This document shows, piece after piece, positions 6,275 through 11,741 of a stretch of DNA of 11,741 bases (positions are counted from its first letter, which is position 1; each line of letters begins with the position of its first letter). The DNA comes from CAIWTU01 sp035686205 (GTDB lineage Bacteria > Desulfobacterota > Desulfuromonadia > Geobacterales > Geobacteraceae). The stretch is from NCBI GenBank assembly GCA_035686205.1, contig DASRZQ010000181.1:1-11741 (forward strand), read 5' to 3'. The position numbers were made by a program, and so were the translations under genes. The notes beneath the pieces were generated by a model. That model saw nothing but the letters and a program-made list of their open reading frames with translations, was not told the DNA's origin and did no database searches.

Positions 6275-7057
6275 TTACCCGATCATACCCTCAACTGGAC
6301 TCGATGCCGTGGCGTAGAGCTTTTTGGGAATGCGTCCTGCCTTGTATGCCAGGCGTCCGGCGATGACCGCCAGTTTCATTGCTTCGGCCATGGCGATCGG
6401 GTCGCCGGCACCTGCTATGCCGGTGTTCATCAGCACTCCGTCGCAACCGAGCTCCATGGCTATGGCGGCGTCGGAAGCGGTGCCGACCCCGGCGTCGACG
6501 ATGACCGGCACTTTGACCGTTTCCATGATAATGCGGATATTGTACGGGTTTCTGATCCCGAGGCCGCTGCCGATGGGCGCTCCCAGGGGCATGACGGCCG
6601 CGCAGCCTATGTCCTCCAGCTTCCTGCACAGGATCGGATCGTCGCTGGTGTAGGGAAGGACGGTAAAGCCGTCCTTGACGAGGATTTGCGCGGCCTTCAG
6701 AAGTTCTTCGTTGTCGGGAAACAGGGTCTTTTCATCGCCGAGCACCTCCAGCTTGACGAAGTCGGAAAGACCTGCTTCGCGGGCCAGGCGGCAGGTGCGC
6801 ACGGCGTCGTCGGCGGTGTAGCATCCCGCAGTGTTCGGCAGCAGGGTGTATTTTCCCAAATCTATGTAGTCGAGAAGAGACTCCTTGTCCCGATCGGAAA
6901 TGTTGACCCTGCGAACCGCCACCGTTACGATTTCCGCACCGGATGCCTCGATTGCTTTGGCCATCTGCTGGAAGCTGGCGTATTTGCCGGTGCCGATCAT
7001 CAGCCTGGAACCGAATTCCCGGCCTGCTATTACTAGTTTATCCGCTGTATCAAACAT
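6275..7057 (-). CDS. thiG: Thiazole synthase
   Basis: The 260-residue protein is a complete ThiG, which forms the thiazole ring from 1-deoxy-xylulose 5-phosphate, a dehydroglycine/iminoacetate unit and the ThiS thiocarboxylate. The Schiff-base lysine is expected at K102 in DFVKLEVLGD (99-108). Other landmarks are GTGKY (22-26), VTVAVRRVN (44-52), MPLGAPIGSGLGIRN, VDAGVGTASDAA and VLMNTGIAGAGDP, the phosphate-binding region. An AAGGAG site lies about ten bases before the ATG. thiS lies 121 bases upstream. The window shows neither thiH nor thiO, so the source of the imine cannot be told. Confidence 0.96.
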   Translation of the reverse strand: MFDTADKLVIAGREFGSRLMIGTGKYASFQQMAKAIEASGAEIVTVAVRRVNISDRDKESLLDYIDLGKYTLLPNTAGCYTADDAVRTCRLAREAGLSDFVKLEVLGDEKTLFPDNEELLKAAQILVKDGFTVLPYTSDDPILCRKLEDIGCAAVMPLGAPIGSGLGIRNPYNIRIIMETVKVPVIVDAGVGTASDAAIAMELGCDGVLMNTGIAGAGDPIAMAEAMKLAVIAGRLAYKAGRIPKKLYATASSPVEGMIG

Positions 7058-7083
7058 AAGTCTTGATCTCCTTTCGTTATGAC

Positions 7084-7172
7084 GTGGACCGTGTTCGTGG
7101 TCCGTGTCCGTAATAAATCATTCGAAATGAAAAACCGAGACGGGCACGAATCACGGTCACGGTTCACGGATA
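7084..7172. repeat. Imperfect inverted repeat between thiS and thiG
   Basis: TCCGTGTCCGT (7101-7111) is nearly complementary to ACGGTTCACGGA (7159-7170), with one extra base on the right arm. Several further GTCCGTG/CACGGT-type copies lie on each side (7086-7111 and 7141-7170). The stem falls in the 121-base thiS-thiG gap, about 100 bases before the thiG start. No U run follows. Confidence 0.55.
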
Positions 7173-7178
7173 CCGGAA

Positions 7179-7376
7179 TCATCCTCCCCCGACGAAATGC
7201 ACGATTTCCAGGTGGTCGCCCTCTTTGAGGATGGTCTTTTCGTAGGTGTCCTTGGGCAATATGTCCAGGTTGTACTCGACAGCGACCCGGCGGTGATCAA
7301 TTCCGACCGATTCGAGAAATTGCAGAACGGACATCGGGCTGACGGATTTCTTTTCTCCATTTACGGTAATTTCCAT
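7179..7376 (-). CDS. thiS: Sulfur carrier protein ThiS
   Basis: The 65-residue product is a ubiquitin-fold sulfur carrier. Its C-terminal Gly is normally adenylated by ThiF and converted to a thiocarboxylate that gives sulfur to ThiG. The sequence begins MEITVNGEKK, has a central FLESVGIDHRRVAVEYN and ends HFVGGG, the tail seen in Bacillus ThiS. Its stop is a TGA directly after the last Gly, so no C-terminal trimming would be needed. A GGGAGAGG site lies a few bases upstream. It is the first gene after the TPP riboswitch and terminator. No thiF is in the window, so the activating enzyme must lie elsewhere. Confidence 0.95.
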   Translation of the reverse strand: MEITVNGEKKSVSPMSVLQFLESVGIDHRRVAVEYNLDILPKDTYEKTILKEGDHLEIVHFVGGG

Positions 7377-7394
7377 ATACCTCTCCCGGGACGA

Positions 7395-7520
7395 TTCTCC
7401 CCTCCCCTTAGTTTAAGGGGAGGCCAGGCCTGCACGCTGAAGCGCTTCGGCGCGCAAGCGGGAGGGGTTATTCCGCTGCTTCATAACTCCCCCCGGCCCC
7501 CTCTTATCTTAAGAGGGGAG
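7395..7520. repeat. Inverted pair of REP-like units in the thiS leader, first unit interrupted
   Basis: Unit 3 has the 10-bp hairpin CCTCCCCTTA-GTT-TAAGGGGAGG (7401-7423). The GGGAGGGGTTA that should follow closely is displaced to 7460-7470 by a GC-rich segment of about 36 bases containing the palindrome GAAGCGCTTC. Unit 4 (7479-7518) is the near-identical partner of unit 1 at 6113 and carries CCCCTCTTA-TCT-TAAGAGGGG (7498-7518). The order of orientations is opposite to the pair at 6113-6222. Confidence 0.8.
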
Positions 7521-7608
7521 TGATTGCGGTCTTTTTTGGCACCGCAGTTTTTCATAGAACTTTTGACATTATCCGGTTTTTAATCACGCGGGGATGACGC
7601 GGGGCAAC

Positions 7609-7629
7609 AAAAAAGGCCGCGAAGCGGCC
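7609..7629 (-). terminator. Intrinsic terminator downstream of the TPP riboswitch
   Basis: On the minus strand GGCCGC-TTC-GCGGCC (7629-7615) is followed by six T residues (7614-7609). The loop-proximal CGCTTC (complement of 7621-7626) is also complementary to the 3' strand of the riboswitch P1/P2 region, as expected for a switch between terminator and antiterminator. It stands 27 bases after the aptamer and well before thiS. Confidence 0.85.
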
Positions 7630-7655
7630 CCAAAGAAAATGATGAATTCTTCGTA

Positions 7656-7742
7656 CGCTTCCCTCCGCCGGCATTATCCGGATCAGGTTCAAAGGGTCGC
7701 CCGTTCCCTCGAACGGACTCTCAGCCTAAAACTCCCCCAGCG
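7656..7742 (-). promoter_or_regulatory. TPP riboswitch (thi-box)
   Basis: On the minus strand the conserved TPP aptamer elements appear in order: CGCT then GGGGG (P1 5' side, from 7742), GGCTGAGAG (CTGAGA complement of 7719-7724), ACCCTTTGAACCTGAT (7697-7682), GGATAATGCCGGCG (7679-7666) and GGGAAGCG (7663-7656), whose AGCG closes P1 with CGCT. This is the classic THI element that binds thiamine pyrophosphate. Its place before thiS, with an intrinsic terminator behind it, indicates that TPP turns the operon off by premature termination. Confidence 0.95.
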
Positions 7743-7832
7743 AAAAATCCTGCATGGTCATTCGATTTTTGATATCTTTCCGAATTCCTCCGGGTGGATG
7801 ATTTGTCATTACAAATCAAATAATTTTACGTA

Positions 7833-7841
7833 ATTATACCA
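7833..7841 (-). promoter_or_regulatory. Extended -10 promoter of the thiamine operon
   Basis: Minus-strand TGGTATAAT is a perfect extended -10. Initiation near 7826 would leave about 84 bases before the aptamer, including a 7-bp hairpin (7800-7806 with 7811-7817). An alternative upstream promoter uses TTGACA (7873-7868) with a poor -10 around 7849-7844. Confidence 0.6.
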
Positions 7842-7897
7842 GTAAATTAGCAATATTGGGATTGTCCTGTCAATCAATTTTTCAACCCGGTCCGCTT

Positions 7898-8047
7898 AGT
7901 ACATGATGTCATAAATTTGATGTCATCTCGACCAAAGGAGAGATCTTAATGCATATGACAAAACCAGCAAGATTTCTCTCTTTGTGCGAAATGACAACAC
8001 TTCCGCCGAAATATTGATATGTCATCGAATTTATGAATGGGTATACT
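7898..8047 (+). mobile_element. MITE-like palindromic element, copy A
   Basis: The 150-base element has terminal inverted repeats: CATAAATTTGATGTCAT (7910-7926) against ATGTCATCGAATTTATG (8019-8035), 15 of 17 paired, each extended by a 12-base outer part beginning AGTA or ending TACT. Nested arms (7921-7947 and 7969-7996) are also complementary, so the whole unit can fold. There is no ORF. A second copy in the opposite orientation lies at 10995-11145. The absence of a transposase fits a non-autonomous element. The outer ends and any target duplication are uncertain. Confidence 0.7.
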
Positions 8048-8053
8048 CAGGTT

Positions 8054-8088
8054 GTTGTCATTGACAACCACCGTTCTTCGTGAACAAT
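8054..8088 (+). promoter_or_regulatory. Perfect palindrome overlapping a -35 box before the terC-like gene
   Basis: GTTGTCA-T-TGACAAC (8054-8068) is a perfect 7-1-7 palindrome. Its right half contains a consensus TTGACA (8061-8066), with a fair -10 (AACAAT, 8083-8088) 16 bases later, 31 bases before the start codon. A repressor binding here would block the promoter. The element begins seven bases after MITE copy A ends. Confidence 0.4.
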
Positions 8089-8118
8089 TAATTCAAAGAT
8101 CGGTGGGCTGGAGGCCGC

Positions 8119-8907
8119 ATGGACATTATTCTGAATCCCGAGTCTCTGGTGGCGCTTGCCACACTTACGGCGCTGGAGATCGTGCTCGGCATCGACAACA
8201 TCATCTTCATTTCTATCCTGGCGGGGAAGCTGCCCCGCAAGAAGCAGGCAAGGGCGCGCGTCGTCGGACTCGGCTTCGCCATGATTTCCCGCATTGCACT
8301 TCTCCTCTCCCTCACCTGGATGATGAAGCTGACCGCACCCCTGTTTGCGGTTCTGGGCAACAAGATTTCCGGCCGTGACCTCATCCTCATCGTGGGGGGA
8401 CTGTTCCTCCTCGGCAAGAGCACCATGGAGATCCACGAGAAACTGGAAGGGGCGGAGGGGCATTCGTCCGCGCGCGCCGTTTCTTCTTTCACGGCGCTGA
8501 TTGTTCAGATCATGCTTCTCGACATCGTCTTCTCCCTGGATTCGATTATAACCGCCATCGGCATGGCAAACCAGTTGTGGGTCATGGTCACCGCGATCAT
8601 TCTTGCCGTCGGGTTCATGATGGTCTTCTCGGGAAAGGTTTCCGCTTTCGTCGACCGTCATCCGACCATAAAGATGCTGGCTCTGAGCTTCCTGATCCTG
8701 ATCGGAGTGGCGCTGATCGGCGATGGTCTTGAGATGCATATTCCCAAGGGTTACATTTATTTCGCCATGGCCTTCTCGGTGGCGGTGGAAATGCTCAACA
8801 TGCGCATCCGGGGCGGCGTGCCCGTCCGGCTGCACGGCCCCGGTGATGAAGGTGAAAAGGCGTCCGGAAGCGGCTGCGGGCCGGAAGATAAAGGTGATAT
8901 ATCCTGA
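8119..8907 (+). CDS. TerC-family integral membrane protein (YgdQ/YkoY type)
   Basis: The 262-residue protein follows GGAGG with a short 4-base spacer. It has about seven hydrophobic helices (roughly 10-33, 50-68, 86-103, 123-144, 153-171, 186-203 and 211-228). Two half-repeats carry the family signatures EIVLGIDNIIF (20-30, with D26/N27) and DIVFSLDSI (135-143, with D135 and D141), the acidic residues thought to bind the metal. The layout and LALSFLILIGVALI then IPKGYIYFAMAFS match the E. coli YgdQ group. TerC-family members have been linked to manganese or calcium export and to metal loading of secreted proteins. The hydrophilic tail (from about 232) is rich in Gly, Glu and Asp and longer than in YgdQ. 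No yybP-ykoY manganese riboswitch is visible upstream. Tellurite resistance should not be assumed. Confidence 0.88.
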   Translation: MDIILNPESLVALATLTALEIVLGIDNIIFISILAGKLPRKKQARARVVGLGFAMISRIALLLSLTWMMKLTAPLFAVLGNKISGRDLILIVGGLFLLGKSTMEIHEKLEGAEGHSSARAVSSFTALIVQIMLLDIVFSLDSIITAIGMANQLWVMVTAIILAVGFMMVFSGKVSAFVDRHPTIKMLALSFLILIGVALIGDGLEMHIPKGYIYFAMAFSVAVEMLNMRIRGGVPVRLHGPGDEGEKASGSGCGPEDKGDIS

Positions 8908-8975
8908 ATATCCGCTGCTTGCCCTGACGGGTGACGGCATGAAGAGCGGTCGGCATTTTTTCCGGAGAGGTTTAA

Positions 8976-9758
8976 ATGAGGATTATCAGATATGAATTCA
9001 AGGGACGGATATGCTACGGGATAGTCGAGGGAAAGAAACTTGCCCCGTGCGAAGGCGATCCCTTTACCCGCATGACACGGCAATCGGCCGTCCTGGAACC
9101 GGGCGACGTGAAGCTTCTTCCACCGGTTGTCCCTCCCAATATTATCTGTCTTGGCCTGAATTACCGGAAGCACGCCGAAGAGACAGGCCTCACCCTGCCA
9201 ACGGAGCCGCTGATTTTCTTCAAGACGACAACATCCCTTTGCGGGCCGGGCGACCCCGTCGTCCTGCCGGCATGCGACCCCGACCGGATCGATTACGAGG
9301 CGGAACTGGCCATAGTTATCGGCAAACGGGCAAAAGACATTACCGAGCGTGAAGCCCCCGATTTCATCCTGGGTTATACGATCGCGAACGATGTGACCAA
9401 CAGGGCCGTTCAGTTCTCGGACGGCCAATGGGCGCGGGCGAAGAGCTACGATACCTTCTGCCCGCTCGGCCCCGCCATCGAGACGGACCTGGACGGCGAT
9501 AACCTGGACATTGCCTGCAGGCTGGACGGGCAGGTGCTGCAATCGTCCAACACATCCGACATGATTTTCCCCTGCCGGCGGATTGTATCCTTCCTGTCCC
9601 GGTGTATGACGCTCCTGCCCGGAACGGTGATCCTGACCGGCACCCCGGAGGGGGTCGGCTTCAAGCGAAATCCTCCGGTTTTTCTTCGGGCCGGACAAAC
9701 GCTGGAAACCGAAATCGAAGGGATTGGGACCCTGGTCAACACTGTTGTGGCGAATTGA
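8976..9758 (+). CDS. Fumarylacetoacetate hydrolase (FAH) family enzyme
   Basis: The 260-residue protein has a GGAGAGG site before ATG 8976. Its catalytic FAH fold is recognisable: NYRKHAEE (62-69, with H66 and E69 in the positions of the FAHD1 lid pair), metal-binding DYEAELAIVIGK (E108, E110) and ANDVTNR with D139, then AKSYDTFCPLGP and LLPGTVILTGTPEGVGF. A short N-terminal domain precedes these, as in the isomerase/decarboxylase members. The family cleaves or rearranges acylpyruvate-type carbon bonds, such as 2-hydroxyhepta-2,4-diene-1,7-dioate isomerisation, acylpyruvate hydrolysis and oxaloacetate decarboxylation or tautomerisation; sequence does not choose among them. It lies 68 bases after the TerC-like gene with no clear promoter in between, so the two may be cotranscribed. 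No aromatic degradation genes are next to it. Confidence 0.88.
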   Translation: MRIIRYEFKGRICYGIVEGKKLAPCEGDPFTRMTRQSAVLEPGDVKLLPPVVPPNIICLGLNYRKHAEETGLTLPTEPLIFFKTTTSLCGPGDPVVLPACDPDRIDYEAELAIVIGKRAKDITEREAPDFILGYTIANDVTNRAVQFSDGQWARAKSYDTFCPLGPAIETDLDGDNLDIACRLDGQVLQSSNTSDMIFPCRRIVSFLSRCMTLLPGTVILTGTPEGVGFKRNPPVFLRAGQTLETEIEGIGTLVNTVVAN

Positions 9759-9765
9759 CCTTTTT
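9734..9765 (+). terminator. Possible intrinsic terminator at the end of the FAH-family gene
   Basis: GGTCAA (9734-9739) pairs with TTGACC (9755-9760), followed at once by five T residues (9761-9765). The stem overlaps the last codons and stop of the gene. The loop is 15 bases, so stability is moderate. Confidence 0.45.
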
Positions 9766-9855
9766 CGTGAAACGCAACATTCCCTGCCTTGCTTGCCAGC
9801 AGTCATTTAACAATCCTCTCAGTTACCCCTGTCTGATTCGGCCTCTGCACTTCCG

Positions 9856-9869
9856 TGTTATAATATAAT
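9856..9869 (+). promoter_or_regulatory. Extended -10 promoter with two overlapping TATAAT boxes
   Basis: TGTTATAAT (9856-9864) is an extended -10, and a second TATAAT overlaps it at 9864-9869. Either would start transcription at about 9871-9877, shortly before the upstream ORF and the oxidoreductase gene. The -35 region is poor. Confidence 0.6.
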
Positions 9870-9904
9870 AGTTTCGCGAAAATTCGTGCCGGGAGGCGCT
9901 CAAT

Positions 9905-9949
9905 ATGACGCGGGAAGCGGGGGCCATTCACCTGCAGGAGGTGTCATGA
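9905..9949 (+). CDS. 14-codon upstream ORF overlapping the oxidoreductase start
   Basis: ATG at 9905 follows GGGAGG (9891-9896) by eight bases, an excellent ribosome binding site. It encodes MTREAGAIHLQEVS and stops at TGA 9947-9949, overlapping both candidate starts of the oxidoreductase (ATG 9946 and ATG 9949). The second ribosome binding site (AGGAGG, 9936-9941) lies inside its last codons. It could be a leader peptide that couples translation, or it may simply be a fortuitous ORF. The peptide has no attenuation-type codon run. Confidence 0.35.
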   Translation: MTREAGAIHLQEVS

Positions 9950-10887
9950 TGGAAACCATGAAAGCAGTACGCATTCACAGATACGGGGGGCCGGATGCCC
10001 TTGTCTTCGAAACGGCGCCGTGCCCGCGGCCCGGAAACGGCGAGGTGCTGATCCGGGTCCACGCCACGGCGGTTAATCCGGTAGACTGGAAGATCCGCGA
10101 GGGATACCTGAAGGACGTACTCCAGCACAAGCTGCCGCTGATCATCGGGTGGGACTTGTCCGGAACCGTGATTGAAACGGGCCCCGGCGTAACCCGCTTC
10201 AGGGCGGGAGACGAGGTCTTCAGTCGCCCGGATATCATGCGCGACGGTACCTATGCGGAAATTATAGTCGTCAGGGAGACGGAGGTCGCCCTCAAGCCGA
10301 AATCCCTTGATCACCTGCACGCCGCCGCCATTCCCCTTGCCGCCACCACTGCCTGGCAGGCCCTGTTCGATGCCGCCGGTCTGTCGGAAGGGCAGAGGAT
10401 ACTGATTCACGCCGCCGCGGGCGGGGTAGGAAGCTTCGCCGTGCAACTGGCGAAATGGAAGGGCGCACAAGTGATCGGCACCGCATCGGCGCGTAATCAC
10501 GACTACCTGCGTGCCCTGGGGGCCGACGAAGTAATCGATTACCGGACCGTACTCTTTGAGGAAGCGGTTCGTTACGTTGACGTGGTGTTCGATACCATTG
10601 GAGGGGACACGCAGGACCGTTCCTGGAAGGTGCTGAAGCCCGGCGGGATACTGGTCTCCATCCTGAGGCCGCCTTCCGCGGAGACGGCCGCAGAGTACGG
10701 TGTGCGCCAGGAGTTCGTTTTCATGCAGCCGAACGCGGCGGAGCTGACGGAGATCGCAGAACTGGTCGATGCCGGCAAGCTGAGGGCAGTTGTGGATACG
10801 GTCCTGCCCCTTGCCGATGCCCGGCGCGCCCATCAACTGAACCAGATGGGTCATACGCGCGGCAAGATAGTGCTCAAGGTGCTTTAG
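9949..10887 (+). CDS. NAD(P)H-dependent MDR oxidoreductase, quinone-oxidoreductase type (zinc-less)
   Basis: From ATG 9949 (7 bases after AGGAGG) the product has 312 residues; ATG 9946 is also possible, and ATG 9958 gives the common family start MKAVRIHRYGG. The N-terminal GroES-like domain shows NPVDWKIREG (43-52), GWDLSGTV (67-74) and FRAGDEVF (84-91). The nucleotide-binding Rossmann domain has HAAAGGVGSFAVQLAK (154-169), then GADEVIDY (191-198) and FDTIGGD (214-220). Cysteine and histidine ligands for catalytic and structural zinc are missing, which places it with quinone oxidoreductases and enoyl reductases of COG0604 rather than alcohol dehydrogenases. The substrate is not predictable. 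It has its own promoter and is probably transcribed separately from the FAH-family gene. Confidence 0.9.
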   Translation: METMKAVRIHRYGGPDALVFETAPCPRPGNGEVLIRVHATAVNPVDWKIREGYLKDVLQHKLPLIIGWDLSGTVIETGPGVTRFRAGDEVFSRPDIMRDGTYAEIIVVRETEVALKPKSLDHLHAAAIPLAATTAWQALFDAAGLSEGQRILIHAAAGGVGSFAVQLAKWKGAQVIGTASARNHDYLRALGADEVIDYRTVLFEEAVRYVDVVFDTIGGDTQDRSWKVLKPGGILVSILRPPSAETAAEYGVRQEFVFMQPNAAELTEIAELVDAGKLRAVVDTVLPLADARRAHQLNQMGHTRGKIVLKVL

Positions 10888-10994
10888 GATTGTTTTCAAG
10901 CAGCTTTGGTGTCGCATGGCAGAGATATTTACTGCGGTTAGTCCGCAAGGTCATTTCCAACCGGCCCCGGAATCTCAACCGGCGTGTTATACTG

Positions 10995-11145
10995 ATTACA
11001 GCCGTTCATAAATTCGTTGACGTATCGATATTCCAGCGGAAATGTTGTCATTTCGAAAACAGAAAGAAATCCAGAAGGTTCGTCTGCATGCATTAAGATC
11101 TCTCCCTTTGGTCGAGATGACATCAAATTTATGAAAACAAGTACT
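10995..11145 (-). mobile_element. MITE-like palindromic element, copy B (inverted relative to copy A)
   Basis: Read on the minus strand this 151-base unit matches copy A at 7898-8047. The stretch corresponding to 7910-7954 differs by about a single inserted base, and the other half is clearly related but more diverged. Its terminal repeats are at 11007-11023 and 11117-11133. It occupies half of the 312-base gap between the oxidoreductase and the DinB-like gene; the rest of that gap holds only a short GC hairpin (10933-10947) without a T run. Confidence 0.7.
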
Positions 11146-11199
11146 TATTTAAAGACACTTTCCAACCGCATCATTTCGAGTTGAAAGGGGATGAATCAA

Positions 11200-11700
11200 A
11201 TGACGATTCCGGAAGGTGCACAATTGGCGCGGGGTATTCGCCGGCATTCCGGGGAGTTCAGGAAACTCTGCGAGGGACTCGACGAGGAAACCGCAAGTCG
11301 CGCTCCTGGTGACAGGTGGTCCCCGAAGCAGGTAGTGTCCCATCTCTGCGGTCCCGAAGGGTCGGGGTTCATGCCGTCTTTCCGGGCTATTCTGGATCAG
11401 GATAATCCCCGTCTGGACATCGAGGTCGACAATCCGTTTTTTACCGGTAAACGAACCTCAATGACCATGGCAGGGCTGCTCGCGGAATTTGAATCGGAAT
11501 ACGGCCGTCTGGCCGAACTGGTGGAAGGCCTGACCTCGGAACAGCTTGACCGGAAAGTACACATTCCGATACTCAAGGGAACTCCGCTGGGCGAACATAC
11601 CACTCTGGCGGGATGGATCGAGGCATTGTCCGAATATCACCTGGTTTTTCACATCGATCACATGAAGGAGATTTTGGAGGAATTGGGGGTGAAATCCTAG
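11200..11700 (+). CDS. DinB-like four-helix-bundle protein
   Basis: The product has 166 residues from ATG 11200, nine bases after AAAGGGG (11184-11190). ATG at 11191 directly abuts that site, so it is a poor start. The sequence shows the DinB/DfsB-type pattern: RWSPKQVVSHL (39-49) with H48, and a late YHLVFHIDHMKEI (146-158) with H147, H151 and H154, candidates for the metal-binding histidine triad. The region between is helical, with LLAEFESEYGRLAELVEGL (93-111). Family members include thiol-dependent metalloenzymes such as bacillithiol or mycothiol transferases, but many are uncharacterised, so no substrate is given. The name does not imply the DNA polymerase DinB. It lies 54 bases after MITE-like copy B. 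Confidence 0.75.
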   Translation: MTIPEGAQLARGIRRHSGEFRKLCEGLDEETASRAPGDRWSPKQVVSHLCGPEGSGFMPSFRAILDQDNPRLDIEVDNPFFTGKRTSMTMAGLLAEFESEYGRLAELVEGLTSEQLDRKVHIPILKGTPLGEHTTLAGWIEALSEYHLVFHIDHMKEILEELGVKS

Positions 11701-11741
11701 CGGAAAATCGAGGTAAGCTGGGTGTCAGGTCTACACCTTTA

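Noticed and set aside
7594..7833. 79-codon plus-strand ORF
   Set aside because: It runs antisense through the TPP riboswitch and terminator, which explain the sequence much better.
8041..8118. Possible manganese (yybP-ykoY) riboswitch before the TerC-like gene
   Set aside because: The space is only 71 bases after the MITE copy and none of the conserved motifs is present.
8757..9806. 349-codon minus-strand ORF opposite the FAH-family gene
   Set aside because: The plus-strand product carries the FAH metal ligands; the antisense product shows no motif and no ribosome binding site.
10933..10947. TGCGG-TTAGT-CCGCA hairpin after the oxidoreductase
   Set aside because: The stem is only five pairs and no T run follows on either strand, so it is not called a terminator.
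11721..11737. GGTGT-CAGGTCT-ACACC hairpin at the window end
   Set aside because: Only five pairs, with the sequence cut off four bases later; it could be a terminator or the edge of a repeat, but neither can be supported.

Overview
The window looks like chromosome from a GC-rich anaerobe or microaerobe of the Desulfobacterota/deltaproteobacterial kind. This is inferred from a periplasmic c-heme sensor domain of the Geobacter type, a small HTH/zinc-ribbon regulator, a diiron rubrerythrin-like protein and short palindromic repeats between genes. No rRNA, tRNA, CRISPR array, transposase or phage gene is visible.

Left part (1-4449, plus strand). The 3' end of an unrecognised gene is followed by a tight three-gene cluster: a membrane sensor with two heme-c motifs and a HAMP-like tail but no output domain (496-1326), a four-helix membrane protein (1329-1898) and a cytoplasmic HTH/zinc-ribbon protein (1891-2214). 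It reads as a possible redox or ligand sensing relay. The 449-base gap that follows carries, on the minus strand, a promoter-like sequence, a short transcribed stretch with an anti-Shine-Dalgarno sequence and a very strong intrinsic terminator: a candidate small RNA. A rubrerythrin-like protein with an extended -10 promoter (2664-3149) and a predicted lipoprotein of the yellow/major royal jelly propeller family (3298-4449) follow.

Middle part (7841 down to 4488, minus strand). This is a thiamine thiazole operon: extended -10 promoter, TPP riboswitch, intrinsic terminator, thiS, thiG, thiE and a YhcC-type radical SAM gene overlapping thiE by 8 bases. ThiS carries the sulfur, ThiG builds the thiazole and ThiE joins it to the pyrimidine. 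Six bases of the riboswitch 3' side are complementary to the terminator, which suggests TPP-controlled transcription attenuation. Two inverted pairs of REP-like hairpin units lie inside the operon, one before thiS and one between thiG and thiE.

Right part (7898-11741, plus strand). Two copies of a roughly 150-base MITE-like palindromic element, in opposite orientation, bracket a TerC-family membrane protein, a fumarylacetoacetate-hydrolase-family enzyme and a zinc-less MDR oxidoreductase. The last is preceded by a 14-codon upstream ORF overlapping its start. A DinB-like helical-bundle protein follows the second copy.
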